A stretch of 53,220 nt of DNA from Planctomycetota bacterium. GTDB taxonomy: Bacteria; Planctomycetota; SZUA-567; H5-PLA8. Positions 24,063 to 33,104 of this stretch are shown here, piece by piece. A model generated the notes under the pieces. It saw only the letters and a list, made by a program, of their open reading frames with translations, was not told the DNA's origin and did not search any database. The stretch covers positions 1-53,220 of the forward strand of contig JAHCJK010000018.1 in the NCBI GenBank assembly GCA_026184295.1. The letters are read 5' to 3'. A program made the translations under genes and the position numbers. Each line of letters starts with the position of its first letter. The first letter of the stretch is position 1.

Positions 24063-25277
24063 TTACGCGAGCTGCCGCAGGTACCACGCGACGAACTGTT
24101 CGACACCGGCCTCGTGTTCGGAGTACGGCCCGGGGCGGTACGCCGAGGAGCGCACGCCGGCCTGGTTGTTCTCGCAGAGCGCGAAGTCCTGGGCGTTCGT
24201 CGCGCGCCACATCGCGGTCAGGCGCCCGAGTTCGTAGTCGCGGCCTTCGACGGCGCCGCCCGCGACGAGCCAGTCGGTGCGGACTTCGGTCTCGCCGGGG
24301 GCGAGCGGCGTCAGGCGCGTGCAGACGGCGTGGTCGCTCTGCGCCTGCATCCACTGGTTGGGAAAGTGGATGATGCGCAGGCTGCCCATGCCGTAATCGG
24401 TAAAGTCGCCCATCAGCGGCGCGACGGGCCGGCCGTCCAGGCTCTCGGTCACGAAACCTTTCCGGTCGATCTCGCAGCGCTCGCAGCGGTAGCCCGCGCC
24501 GCCGGGAAAGTTCACGGCCTCTTCGGATAGCCCCAAAGCGCGCCGGCGTTCCCTGCGCGCGCGCAGCACGTCCTCCGCTTCGCGTTCGTACGCGCGCCCG
24601 GCCGCGCCGGGGTAGACCGTGCAGTATTCCGGATGCCCGCCCGGGCAGTGGTAGCACTCGCGGTTGTTCTCGAAGACGAGCTTCCAGTTGGCGCGCACGC
24701 GCTCGACGGTGGTGCAGGCGATCTTGGCGCGTTCGAAGCCGTGCGGGCGGAGCTGCGGGCCGTAGAGGTCCCACGCGGCGCGATAGTCGGGCGGGTCGTC
24801 GGCCAGGCAGAGGTAGATCAGGCCGCCGACATCGCGCACGTGGACGGCCTGGAGCCCGAAGCCTGCGGGGTCGAAGCCCGCGGGCATCTCGCGCGCGTGG
24901 GCCAGGCGGCCGTCGCCGTCGTAGACCCATTGGTGGTACGGGCAGACGAGCTTGCGCGCGTGGCCCGACGGCTGCGTGCAGATCGCCGAGCCGCGGTGGC
25001 GGCAGGTGTTGTGGTGCGCGCGGATCGCGCCGTTGCCGTCCCGCACGACGATCACGGAATCGTTCTGGAGAGTGAAAAGAAAGTAGTCGCCGGGGCGGGG
25101 GATCTGGCAGGCGAAGCCGGCCAGCAGCCAGCCGCGCCGCCAGACGCGCGCGAGTTCGTGTTCGAAGATCCGCGGGTGCGTGTAAAAGCCCTGCGGGAGC
25201 GACCAGCCCGGGCGGCGCTGGGCGGCCAGTTCGGCGGCCAGGTCCGCCGCGGCGGGTTCGAGCGTCTGCGCGGTCAT
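24063..25277 (-). CDS. Rieske non-haem iron oxygenase, alpha subunit
   Basis: A 404-residue oxygenase. The Rieske [2Fe-2S] ligands are C92-x-H94 in CRHRG and C112-x-x-H115 in CPYHQW. The catalytic iron region is ENNRECYHCPGGHPEY with H210 and H215, and a later aspartate in AQDFALCENNQ would complete the facial triad. The overall wording resembles the glycine betaine/carnitine monooxygenase (GbcA/CntA-like) branch more than classical benzene-type dioxygenases, so an N-demethylation or C-N bond oxidation is as likely as ring attack. No ferredoxin or reductase gene is in the window. GAGGGA precedes ATG 25277. It converges on the HpaB-type gene and is downstream of the GntR-LacI hybrid regulator on the same strand, with its own promoter-like sequence. 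Confidence 0.9.
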   Translation of the reverse strand: MTAQTLEPAAADLAAELAAQRRPGWSLPQGFYTHPRIFEHELARVWRRGWLLAGFACQIPRPGDYFLFTLQNDSVIVVRDGNGAIRAHHNTCRHRGSAICTQPSGHARKLVCPYHQWVYDGDGRLAHAREMPAGFDPAGFGLQAVHVRDVGGLIYLCLADDPPDYRAAWDLYGPQLRPHGFERAKIACTTVERVRANWKLVFENNRECYHCPGGHPEYCTVYPGAAGRAYEREAEDVLRARRERRRALGLSEEAVNFPGGAGYRCERCEIDRKGFVTESLDGRPVAPLMGDFTDYGMGSLRIIHFPNQWMQAQSDHAVCTRLTPLAPGETEVRTDWLVAGGAVEGRDYELGRLTAMWRATNAQDFALCENNQAGVRSSAYRPGPYSEHEAGVEQFVAWYLRQLA

Positions 25278-25342
25278 GCGAAATCCCTCGTCCGGGGGCC
25301 TTTGCGGACAAGGTACCCCGCGCGCGGACGGGCGGCGTTGCG

Positions 25343-25371
25343 GTAATGCGCCGGGTCTTTATCGTTTTCAA
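25343..25371 (-). promoter_or_regulatory. candidate promoter of Rieske gene
   Basis: On the minus strand TTGAAA (25366-25371) and CATTAC (25343-25348) are spaced by 17 bp. The -35 is embedded in TTGAAAACGATAAA, whose left half resembles LacI-family half-sites. The regulator encoded just upstream is a candidate binder, but it has a GntR-type DNA-binding domain, so this is weak. Confidence 0.3.
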
Positions 25372-25390
25372 CCGAATGAACGGAGCGCGG

Positions 25391-26476
25391 TCAGGCGCGG
25401 GGCGCGGCGAGCGTTTCGCCCGCGTGCCAGGCGGCGGCGACGCGGACATGCCGCGGCGCGGCGGGCGGGTCCAGGACCAGGTCGGCCGCGAGGCGGCCCA
25501 TCGCTTCGCCGTCCACGACGGGCCCGGTCCAGTTTACGCCATCTTCCCGCGCGGGGCGGAAGGTGACGATGCTGAGGTCGCGCGGAATCTTCAGGCCCTC
25601 GACGCGGGCGGCCTCGGCGAGCTGGCGGGCGTGCGAGACGCCGGCGCAGAGGACGCCCGTATAGCGCGGCCTGGCGCGCACCAGGTCGCGCGCGGAGGGG
25701 CTTTGCGGCGTGAAGGTGGCGCTGAAGACCGCGCGGCGGCCGGGGCCGAGCCCGCCATTTTCGCACGCGGCGAGGAAGCCGTCCTGGCGTTCGCGCGCGT
25801 CGGGGTCGATGTTCTTCAGGTTCGAGACGATGGAGCGCACGAAGGCGAGGCGGCGGTGGCCGAGGTCGAGCAGCTTTTGGGTGGCCTCGAAGGCCGCGCG
25901 GAAGTTGTCCACGGCGACGGCGTGGGCCGTTCCCCCGGGGGGCGGCTGGTCGATGAGGACGACGGGCAGGCCGATGCTTTCGTACTGCGCCAGCAGCGCG
26001 GGCGGAAAGGAACCGGGAATCAGGATGCCCTGGATGCGGCCGTCGCGCAGGCCCTGCGGCGCTTCCTGCCGCCACCAGCGGATGTGCTGGAGCACCAGCA
26101 AGCTCGCGCGCACGCGCGAGAGCCGTTCGAGCACGCCTGCGCCGATGGGGTTCTTGCGCAGAAAATCGCCCGCCTCTTCCTTGATGACGACGGCCACGGC
26201 GCCCTGCAGCACGCTCGCCAGCGGCACGCGGCGCGTCACGCGCGTGATGCCGCCGGGATGCATGCGCACGCGGCCGAACGCTTGCAGCGAACGGAGCGCG
26301 GACCAGACGGTCTTGTGCCCGACGCCGTAGGCGCGGGCCAGGCGGCGCGACGAAGGCAGCTCGCGCCCGTCGGGCCATTCGCCCGCGTCGATGCGGCGCA
26401 GCAGGTCCTCCGCAATGCGCTTGTAGCGCGCTTCCGTCCCGGGCGGCCGCCCGGGGCTTTTGCGTCGTGCCGCCAT
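25391..26476 (-). CDS. GntR-LacI hybrid transcriptional regulator
   Basis: A 361-residue regulator with a GntR-type winged helix at 15-80 (LPSSRRLARAYGVGHKTVWSALRSL) joined to a LacI/periplasmic-binding-type sensor domain (AVAVDNFRAAFEATQKLLDLGHRRLAFV, GVLCAGVSHARQLAEAA, IPRDLSIVTFRP). This arrangement is the one found in AraR-like sugar regulators. Sensors of this type usually bind sugars. ATG 26476 has AAGAAGG upstream. It lies between the acetate kinase gene and the Rieske gene on the same strand, so it could control either the carbon-metabolism block or the Rieske gene. Confidence 0.88.
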   Translation of the reverse strand: MAARRKSPGRPPGTEARYKRIAEDLLRRIDAGEWPDGRELPSSRRLARAYGVGHKTVWSALRSLQAFGRVRMHPGGITRVTRRVPLASVLQGAVAVVIKEEAGDFLRKNPIGAGVLERLSRVRASLLVLQHIRWWRQEAPQGLRDGRIQGILIPGSFPPALLAQYESIGLPVVLIDQPPPGGTAHAVAVDNFRAAFEATQKLLDLGHRRLAFVRSIVSNLKNIDPDARERQDGFLAACENGGLGPGRRAVFSATFTPQSPSARDLVRARPRYTGVLCAGVSHARQLAEAARVEGLKIPRDLSIVTFRPAREDGVNWTGPVVDGEAMGRLAADLVLDPPAAPRHVRVAAAWHAGETLAAPRA

Positions 26477-26514
26477 GCCCTTCTTATAGAGGAGCGCGCG
26501 GCCGAAGGAAACGG

Positions 26515-26546
26515 TAAAGAAACGGGCCGCCGAAACCGACGGCGGC
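26515..26546 (-). terminator. intrinsic terminator after acetate kinase gene
   Basis: On the minus strand, GCCGCCG pairs with CGGCGGC around a 7-nt loop (26526-26546) and is followed by CCGTTTCTTT. It lies about 10 bp past the acetate kinase stop. The U-tract is interrupted, so termination may be partial. Confidence 0.55.
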
Positions 26547-26556
26547 GTTGCGCGGG

Positions 26557-27741
26557 TTACGGCGCGGCCACCCGCGCGGCCTCCCGCAGCATGCTCAGGT
26601 CTTCGCGCGTGCGGATCGCCCAGACGGACGGCGCGGCGTTTTCGGGCGAGAGGCAGGCGTCGGGCGCGGCGGCGCGGTTGCGCGCCTCGTCCAGGCGCAG
26701 GCCCAGGCAGGCCAGGCCTTCGCAGACGCGCGCGCGGACGGGCGCGGCGTTTTCGCCGATGCCGGCGGTGAAGACCAGCGCGTCCAAGCCGCCGAGCGTC
26801 ACGGCCAGCGCGCCGACGGCCTGCCGCACGCGGTGCGCGAACATCTCCACGGCCAGTTGCGCGGCCGCGTGGCCTTCGTCCGCGGCGGCGAGCACCGCGC
26901 GCATGTCGGCCGAGACCCCCGAGACGCCCAGCAGGCCGGACTGGCGGTTGAGCGCGGCGGCGACCTCGTTGGCCGGAAGCCCGCGGTCCTGAATCAGGTG
27001 CAGCACGACGCCGGGGTCGATGTTGCCGCTGCGCGTCGCCATCATCAGCCCTTCGAGCGGCGTGAAGCCCATGGTGGTGTCGATGCTCCGCCCGCCCGCG
27101 ATGGCCGTCGCGGAGCAGCCGTGGCCCAGGTGGCAGACGACCAGCTTCAGGTCCTCGAGCGGCCGGCCGAGCAGTTCGGCCGCGCGGCGCGCGCAGTACG
27201 CGTGGCTCAGCCCGTGGAACCCGTAGCGCTGGATGCCCCAGTCGGCGGACCAGGCCCGCGGAAGGGGATAGCCCCGCGCCGCCGGGCCGATCGAGCGGTG
27301 AAAAGCGGTGTCGAAGCAGGCGACGTGCGGGACGCCGGGGAGCACGCGCTGCGCGGCGTCGATGACGGCCAGGCTGGGCGGATTGTGCAGCGGCGCGAGC
27401 GCGACCATGTGCCTCAGCCGCGCGAGCACCTCGTCGGTGACGCGGGCCGGCGCGGTGAAGTCTCCGCCGTGGACCACGCGGTGCCCGACGGCGCGCAGGC
27501 CTTCGCCCGCGAGGAGTTCGGGCGCGGAGGCGCGCAGGTCGTCGAAGAGGCGTTCGACGGCGGAGATGTGTTCCTTCCAGGCGACCACTTCGTCCAGGCT
27601 CCGGCTGCCGGAGGCGAAGCGGTAATGCCCCGAGGCGCCGGCCCAGTCGGCGCTGCCGGAGGCCCGGAGCGCTTCGGTGTCCGAGTCCAGGACCGCGAAC
27701 TTGAGGCTGCTGGAGCCGGCGTTGAGCAGGAGGATGTTCAC
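26557..27741 (-). CDS. ackA: acetate kinase
   Basis: A 394-residue acetate kinase, converting acetyl phosphate and ADP to acetate and ATP. All family blocks are present: NAGSSSLKF at residues 6-14, GHRVVHGG, ACFDTAFH, YGFHGLSHAY, CHLGHGCS and VFTAGIGENA. It starts with a GTG at 27741, one base after the phosphoketolase stop, in a TGACGTG junction and without its own clear ribosome site, so translation probably depends on re-initiation after phosphoketolase. The pairing with phosphoketolase gives ATP from the acetyl phosphate that enzyme makes. A terminator follows. Confidence 0.97.
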   Translation of the reverse strand: MNILLLNAGSSSLKFAVLDSDTEALRASGSADWAGASGHYRFASGSRSLDEVVAWKEHISAVERLFDDLRASAPELLAGEGLRAVGHRVVHGGDFTAPARVTDEVLARLRHMVALAPLHNPPSLAVIDAAQRVLPGVPHVACFDTAFHRSIGPAARGYPLPRAWSADWGIQRYGFHGLSHAYCARRAAELLGRPLEDLKLVVCHLGHGCSATAIAGGRSIDTTMGFTPLEGLMMATRSGNIDPGVVLHLIQDRGLPANEVAAALNRQSGLLGVSGVSADMRAVLAAADEGHAAAQLAVEMFAHRVRQAVGALAVTLGGLDALVFTAGIGENAAPVRARVCEGLACLGLRLDEARNRAAAPDACLSPENAAPSVWAIRTREDLSMLREAARVAAP

Positions 27742-27742
27742 G

Positions 27743-30169
27743 TCAGGCGTTGTCCGCGGAGGTGTCGTGGCCCGAGCTGGCGGAACGGCCGCCCCAGCGC
27801 CAGTTGGCGATCTCGGGCATGTCGTACCCGTGCTTGGCGATGAACTGCTTGTGCTCGATCAGCCGGTCGCGGATCGCCTGGCGCGCGTACGCGCTGCGCG
27901 TGCGCAGATGCGGGACGCGCACGATCACGTCCTCCATGAGGTGGAAGCGGTCGAGTTCGTTGAGCACGACCATGTCGAAGGGCGTGGTGGTCGTGCCTTC
28001 TTCCTTGTAGCCGCGGACGTGGATGTTCTTGTGCCCGTTGCGGCGGTAAGTCAGGCGGTGGATCAGCCACGGATAGCCGTGGAAGGCGAAGATGACCGGC
28101 TTGTCGGTGGTGAAGAGCGAGTCGAACTCGTTGTCGCTGAGCCCGTGCGGGTGCTCGCTCTCGGGCTGGAGCTTCATCAGGTTGACGACGTTGATGAAGC
28201 GGATCTTCAGTTCGGGGATCAGTTCGCGCAGGAGTTCCACGGCGGCCAGGGTCTCGAGCGTGGGCACGTCGCCGCAGCAGGCCATCACGACGTCGGGTTC
28301 GCCGCCCCGGTCGTTGCTGGCCCAGTCCCAGATGCCGATGCCGGCGGTGCAGTGCTTGATCGCCTGGTCCATCGTCAGCCAGGCCGGCTGGGGTTGCTTG
28401 CCGGCGATGACGACGTTGACGTAGTTGCGCGAGCGCAGGCAGTGGTCGGTGACGCTGAGCAGGCAGTTGGGATCGGGCGGCAGGTAGACGCGGATGACCT
28501 CGGCCTTCTTGTTCACCACGTGGTCGATGAAGCCGGGGTCCTGGTGGCTGAAGCCGTTGTGGTCCTGCCGCCAGACGTGCGAAGAGAGCAGGTAATTGAG
28601 CGAGGCGACCGGGCGGCGCCAGGGGATGTGGTTGCAGACCTTCAGCCACTTGGCGTGCTGGTTGAACATCGAGTCGATGATGTGGATGAAGGCCTCGTAG
28701 CAACTGAAAAATCCGTGGCGTCCGGTCAGCAGGTATCCTTCCAGCCAGCCCTGGCACTGGTGTTCGCTCAGCACTTCCATGATGCGCCCGTCGGGGCTCA
28801 GGTGGTCGTCCTCGGGCAGGATCTCGGCCATGTAGCAGCGGTTGGTGACTTCGGCGATGTTCTGCCAGCGGTTGGAATGGTTCTCGTCGGGGCTGAAGAC
28901 GCGGAAGTTGGCGTGCTCCAGGTTGCGCTTCATCACGTCGCGGAGGAACGAACCCATGATCGTGGTGCCTTCGGCGATCGCGGTCCCGGGGTTCTCGACC
29001 TTCACTTCGTAGTCGCGGAAATCCGGCATGAGCAGGTCCTTGAGCAGCAGCCCGCCGTTGGCGTGCGGGTTGGCGCTCATGCGCCGCGCGCCCTGCGGGG
29101 CCAGCGCGCGCAGGTCGGCGCGGAAGGCCCCGCGGGCGTCGAAGAGGTCCTCGGGGCGGTAGCTCTTCATCCAGTGTTCCAGGACGCGGAGGTGTTCGGG
29201 CTTGTCCATGTCGCCCATCGGCACCTGGTGGCTGCGCCAGTAGTCCTCGCACTTCTTCCCGTCGATCTCGGGCGGGCAGGTCCAGCCTTTGGGCGTCTTG
29301 AAGACGATCATCGGCCACGCGGGGCGCCTGGGCGACCGCGAGGCGCGCGCCTCGTCCCAGATGCCTTTGATCTCGCCGACGATCTCGTCGAGCGCCGCGG
29401 CGAGGGCCTGGTGGACTTCCATCGGGTCGCGGCCTTCGACGACGTAGGGCTTGTAGCCGTAGCCTTCGAAGAGCGAGAGCAGTTCGCGGCGCGGGATGCG
29501 CGCGAGGAAGCAGGGGTTGGCGATCTTGTAGCCGTTCAGGTGCAGGATCGGGAGCACGCAGCCGTCGCGGGCGGGGTTGAGAAACTTGTTGGAGTGCCAG
29601 CCGGTGGCGAGCGGGCCGGTCTCGGCTTCGCCGTCGCCGACGACGGACGCGACGATCAGGCCCGGATTGTCGAAGGCCGCGCCGAAGGCGTGCGAGAGGG
29701 CGTAGCCGAGTTCGCCGCCTTCGTGGATGGAGCCGGGGGTCTCGGGCGCGACGTGGCTGGGGATGCTGCCGGGAAAGCTGAACTGCTTGAAGAGCTTCTT
29801 CATGCCCTCTTCGTTCTGTTCGATGTTGGGGTAGACCTCGCTGTAGGTCCCTTCCAGCCAGGCGTGCGCGACCAGCGACGGCCCGCCGTGCCCGGGGCCG
29901 ATCACGTAGATCATGTTCAGGTCGTGGTTGCGGATGACGCGGTTGAGGTGGACGTAAAGCATGTTCAGGCCCGGCGAGGTGCCCCAGTGGCCGAGCAGGC
30001 GCGGCTTGACGTGGCGGCGTTCGAGCGGCTCCTTCAAGAGCGGGTTGTCCATCAGGTAAATCTGCCCCACCGAAAGGTAGTTCGAGGCGCGCCAGTAGGC
30101 GTCCAGCTTGTGCAGCTCCACGTCGGAGAGCGCGTTCTGGCGCGGGGCGGCGGCGGTTTGAAGCGGCAT
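27743..30169 (-). CDS. xfp: phosphoketolase (xylulose-5-P/fructose-6-P)
   Basis: An 808-residue thiamine-diphosphate enzyme that splits xylulose 5-phosphate or fructose 6-phosphate to acetyl phosphate plus glyceraldehyde 3-phosphate or erythrose 4-phosphate. Marks are [10 protein letters not shown] and GPGHGGP in the N-terminal part, the ThDP/Mg block [20 protein letters not shown], and the C-terminal [20 protein letters not shown] block. The length is standard. ATG 30169 is chosen for its GAGGAA ribosome site 8 nt upstream; a GTG at 30202 would add 11 residues. It forms a coupled operon with ackA and is divergent from glucan phosphorylase. Substrate preference cannot be read. Confidence 0.96.
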   Translation of the reverse strand: MPLQTAAAPRQNALSDVELHKLDAYWRASNYLSVGQIYLMDNPLLKEPLERRHVKPRLLGHWGTSPGLNMLYVHLNRVIRNHDLNMIYVIGPGHGGPSLVAHAWLEGTYSEVYPNIEQNEEGMKKLFKQFSFPGSIPSHVAPETPGSIHEGGELGYALSHAFGAAFDNPGLIVASVVGDGEAETGPLATGWHSNKFLNPARDGCVLPILHLNGYKIANPCFLARIPRRELLSLFEGYGYKPYVVEGRDPMEVHQALAAALDEIVGEIKGIWDEARASRSPRRPAWPMIVFKTPKGWTCPPEIDGKKCEDYWRSHQVPMGDMDKPEHLRVLEHWMKSYRPEDLFDARGAFRADLRALAPQGARRMSANPHANGGLLLKDLLMPDFRDYEVKVENPGTAIAEGTTIMGSFLRDVMKRNLEHANFRVFSPDENHSNRWQNIAEVTNRCYMAEILPEDDHLSPDGRIMEVLSEHQCQGWLEGYLLTGRHGFFSCYEAFIHIIDSMFNQHAKWLKVCNHIPWRRPVASLNYLLSSHVWRQDHNGFSHQDPGFIDHVVNKKAEVIRVYLPPDPNCLLSVTDHCLRSRNYVNVVIAGKQPQPAWLTMDQAIKHCTAGIGIWDWASNDRGGEPDVVMACCGDVPTLETLAAVELLRELIPELKIRFINVVNLMKLQPESEHPHGLSDNEFDSLFTTDKPVIFAFHGYPWLIHRLTYRRNGHKNIHVRGYKEEGTTTTPFDMVVLNELDRFHLMEDVIVRVPHLRTRSAYARQAIRDRLIEHKQFIAKHGYDMPEIANWRWGGRSASSGHDTSADNA

Positions 30170-30281
30170 GGCTGGGTTCCTCGCAAAAGGTAGGAGAGGC
30201 ACCCGACGCTATACGGAACGGACGTGATCGTGAGGTTAGCCGGCGGTCAATTCAAGGTTGGAGCGCGCGGCCGGCTCTTTA

Positions 30282-30324
30282 TCGAGGATTAACCTCGAAT
30301 GCGACGAATTCTAATTGGCATTCG
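30282..30324. promoter_or_regulatory. two palindromes between xfp and glucan phosphorylase
   Basis: TCGAGGATTAACCTCGA (30282-30298) is a 17-bp palindrome with one mismatched pair. It overlaps a second dyad, CGAATGC (30296-30302) with GCATTCG (30318-30324). They sit in the 225-bp divergent region and could be operators for a regulator acting on both genes. No clear -35/-10 pair was found. Confidence 0.45.
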
Positions 30325-30394
30325 CGCGGTTCGATCACGACCATGGGCCGGCGCATCAGCCGCGCCAACCACCACGACCTTCCGGGGGAAAGCC

Positions 30395-32908
30395 ATGTCG
30401 ACCAACTCGTTCGATCGCGAACTGCCGCAAGGACTTGAAGGCCTGGTCGATCTGGCGACCGACCTCCGCTGGACCGGCAGCCTGCTGGCCCAGCGCATCT
30501 GGAAGAAGCTCGACCCCGAAGCCTGGGAGCGCTGCAACAATCCCTACACCATCCTGATGAACGTCCACCAGGAACGGCTCGAGGAGGCCGCGCGCGACCG
30601 CGACCTGAACGACCAGCTCGCCCAGCGCATGGCCCGCCGCAAGAATTACCTCGAACGAAAAGGCTGGTACGGCGAACGCTTCGGGCACGAGCCGCTGAAG
30701 GGCGTCGCCTACTTCAGCATGGAATTCGGGCTCAGCGAGGCGCTGCCGATCTACTCGGGCGGCCTCGGCATCCTCGCCGGCGACCACCTGAAGAGCGCCA
30801 GCGACCTGGGCGTGCCGGTGATCGGCATCGGGCTCCTGTACCAGCAGGGCTATTACCGCCAGGTCATCGGCGAGGACGGCCAGCAGCACGAGGCCTTTCC
30901 GTACAACGATCCGGGCAGCCTGCCGATCCGCCCGGTGCGCGGGCCGGACGGGCGCTGGCCGCGCGTGCGCTTCGAACTCCCCGGGCGCGAACTGCTCATC
31001 CGCGTCTGGGAGGCCAAGGTCGGCAAGGTCACGCTGTACCTGCTCGACACCAACGATCCCGGCAACAACCCGTGGGACCGCGCCATCACCGCGCACCTGT
31101 ACGCGGCGGGCCAGGAAATCCGCCTGCTGCAGGAACTGGTCCTGGGCATCGGCGGCTGGCGCCTGATGGAAAAGCTGGGCCTCGAACCCGAGATCTGCCA
31201 CCTGAACGAAGGCCACGCGGCCTTTGCCGTGCTGGCGCGCGCGCAGAGCCACGCGCAGAAGCACGGCGTGCCGTTCCCCGTCGCGCTGCGCGAGACGCGC
31301 CCGGGCAACGTCTTCACCACGCACACGCCGGTGGAAGCGGCCTTCGACCGCTTTCCGCCCGCGCTGCTGGCCAAGTACGCGCAGCCCTTCGTCGAAAAGA
31401 CCGGCATGCCGCTCGACGCGATCCTGGCGCTGGGGCGCCGCAACCCGGACGACGCGGGCGAGCCCTTCAACATGGCGTACCTGGCGATGCGCGGATGCAG
31501 CCGGGCCAACGGCGTCGCGCGCCTGCACGGCAAGGTGAGCCGCAAGCTCTTCAACAACCTCTTTCCGAACCGGCCCGAGGCCGAGGTGCCCGTCAGCCAC
31601 GTCACCAACGGCGTGCACGTGCCGACGTGGGACGGCGAGGCCGCCAACGACCTGTGGAGCCGCTCGTTCTCGAACAACAGCCTGTGGCTCGAGAACCTCG
31701 GCCAGGCCTCGCACAGCCTGCTCACGGTCAGCGAGACCGACCTCTGGAACTTCCGCGCGCAGGCGCGCATGAACCTGGTGGAATACGTGCGCCGCCGCCT
31801 GGAACGGCAGGTGCGCGAGTCGGGCCAGTCGCAGGAAGCGATCCATCGCGCGCGGCACGTCCTGGACCCGAACGTCCTGACGCTGGGCTTCGCGCGCCGC
31901 TTCGCGCCGTACAAGCGCCCCACGCTGCTGCTGCACGACCAGGCGCGCCTGCTGCGGCTGCTCCGCGACGCGCGCCGCCCGGTCCAGATCGTGCTCGCGG
32001 GCAAGGCGCACCCCGACGACCAGATCGGCAAGGGCCTGGTGCGGACGATCGGCGAGTTCGTGCGGCGTCCGGACGTGCGCGACCGCATGATCTTCCTGCA
32101 GGATTACGACATGGTCCTGGCCAACCACATGACCTCGGGCGTGGACGTCTGGCTCAACAACCCGCGCCGCCCGGCCGAGGCCTGCGGGACCAGCGGCATG
32201 AAGGTGCTGGTGAACGGCGGGCTGAACCTGTCCATCCTCGACGGGTGGTGGGACGAGGCTTACAGCCCCGAAGTCGGCTGGCAGCTCGGCGACGGGCGCG
32301 AGCACCACGGCGAAGGCGACGCGGCCGAGGCCGACCAGCTTTACCGCATCCTTGAAAACGAGGTCGTCCCCACCTTCTACGACCGCAACGCCGACGGCAT
32401 CCCGCGCCACTGGATCGGGCGCGTGCGCGCGAGCATGATGCAGCTTACGCCGCAGTTCAGCAGCGAGCGCATGGTCCGCGACTACGCCGAGCAGGTGTAC
32501 CTGCCGGCGGCCCGCGCGGTGAAGGCGCGCGCCGACGCGGGCGTCCGCGCCGGGATCAACCGCTGGTTCGACCAGGTGAACGAAGGCTGGAGCGACCTGC
32601 GCTTCGGCGACCAGCGCGTCTCGCAGAACGGCGACCGCCTCGACTTCGAGGTCCAGGTCTACCTGGGCAGCCTGCCGCAGCAGGCCGTGCGCGTGGAACT
32701 GTACTGCGAGCCCGAAAACGGCGCGGCCCCCGCGCCCGTCTTCATGAGCAACAGCGGCCCGATTCCCGGCACGGTGAACGGCTTCACGTTCCACGCCAGC
32801 GTGCCGGCCAGGCGTCCCGCCGACCACTACACGCCGCGCATCGTCCCTTTTCACGAGCACGTCTGCGTGCCGATGGAGATGGGGAACATCCACTGGCGCT
32901 CGCGCTGA
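30395..32908 (+). CDS. glgP: alpha-glucan phosphorylase
   Basis: An 837-residue alpha-glucan (glycogen/maltodextrin) phosphorylase of the type with an N-terminal DUF3417-like segment, releasing glucose 1-phosphate. Visible marks: FSMEFGLSEALPIYSGGLGILAGDHLK near residues 108-135, HLNEGHAAF, THTPVEAAFDRF, VTNGVHVPTW, RRFAPYKRPTLL, and the PLP lysine K603 in GTSGMKVLVNGGLNLS. GGGGGAAAG precedes ATG 30395. It is divergent from xfp-ackA, consistent with supplying sugar phosphate to the phosphoketolase route. A strong terminator follows. Confidence 0.95.
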   Translation: MSTNSFDRELPQGLEGLVDLATDLRWTGSLLAQRIWKKLDPEAWERCNNPYTILMNVHQERLEEAARDRDLNDQLAQRMARRKNYLERKGWYGERFGHEPLKGVAYFSMEFGLSEALPIYSGGLGILAGDHLKSASDLGVPVIGIGLLYQQGYYRQVIGEDGQQHEAFPYNDPGSLPIRPVRGPDGRWPRVRFELPGRELLIRVWEAKVGKVTLYLLDTNDPGNNPWDRAITAHLYAAGQEIRLLQELVLGIGGWRLMEKLGLEPEICHLNEGHAAFAVLARAQSHAQKHGVPFPVALRETRPGNVFTTHTPVEAAFDRFPPALLAKYAQPFVEKTGMPLDAILALGRRNPDDAGEPFNMAYLAMRGCSRANGVARLHGKVSRKLFNNLFPNRPEAEVPVSHVTNGVHVPTWDGEAANDLWSRSFSNNSLWLENLGQASHSLLTVSETDLWNFRAQARMNLVEYVRRRLERQVRESGQSQEAIHRARHVLDPNVLTLGFARRFAPYKRPTLLLHDQARLLRLLRDARRPVQIVLAGKAHPDDQIGKGLVRTIGEFVRRPDVRDRMIFLQDYDMVLANHMTSGVDVWLNNPRRPAEACGTSGMKVLVNGGLNLSILDGWWDEAYSPEVGWQLGDGREHHGEGDAAEADQLYRILENEVVPTFYDRNADGIPRHWIGRVRASMMQLTPQFSSERMVRDYAEQVYLPAARAVKARADAGVRAGINRWFDQVNEGWSDLRFGDQRVSQNGDRLDFEVQVYLGSLPQQAVRVELYCEPENGAAPAPVFMSNSGPIPGTVNGFTFHASVPARRPADHYTPRIVPFHEHVCVPMEMGNIHWRSR

Positions 32909-32929
32909 ACGCGCGCGCTCCGGCCGGCG

Positions 32930-32970
32930 AGCCTCCCCGGGTCTGGCCCCGCGGAGGCTTTGCTTTTTTG
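32930..32970 (+). terminator. intrinsic terminator after glgP
   Basis: AGCCTCC (32930-32936) pairs with GGAGGCT (32953-32959) and is followed by TTGCTTTTTT. It lies about 20 bp past the stop codon. Confidence 0.75.
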
Positions 32971-33104
32971 AGGACTGCACCTGCGCGTCGGGCGGCTTTT
33001 CGGCCGAAAAGTCAACCTCGGACCCCGCATGTCAAATAAGGACCCCCGGCGCGCGCGCGGCGGCGTTGTATGTAGATCCCGGCGGACTCGACCGAGGATT
33101 GCGT

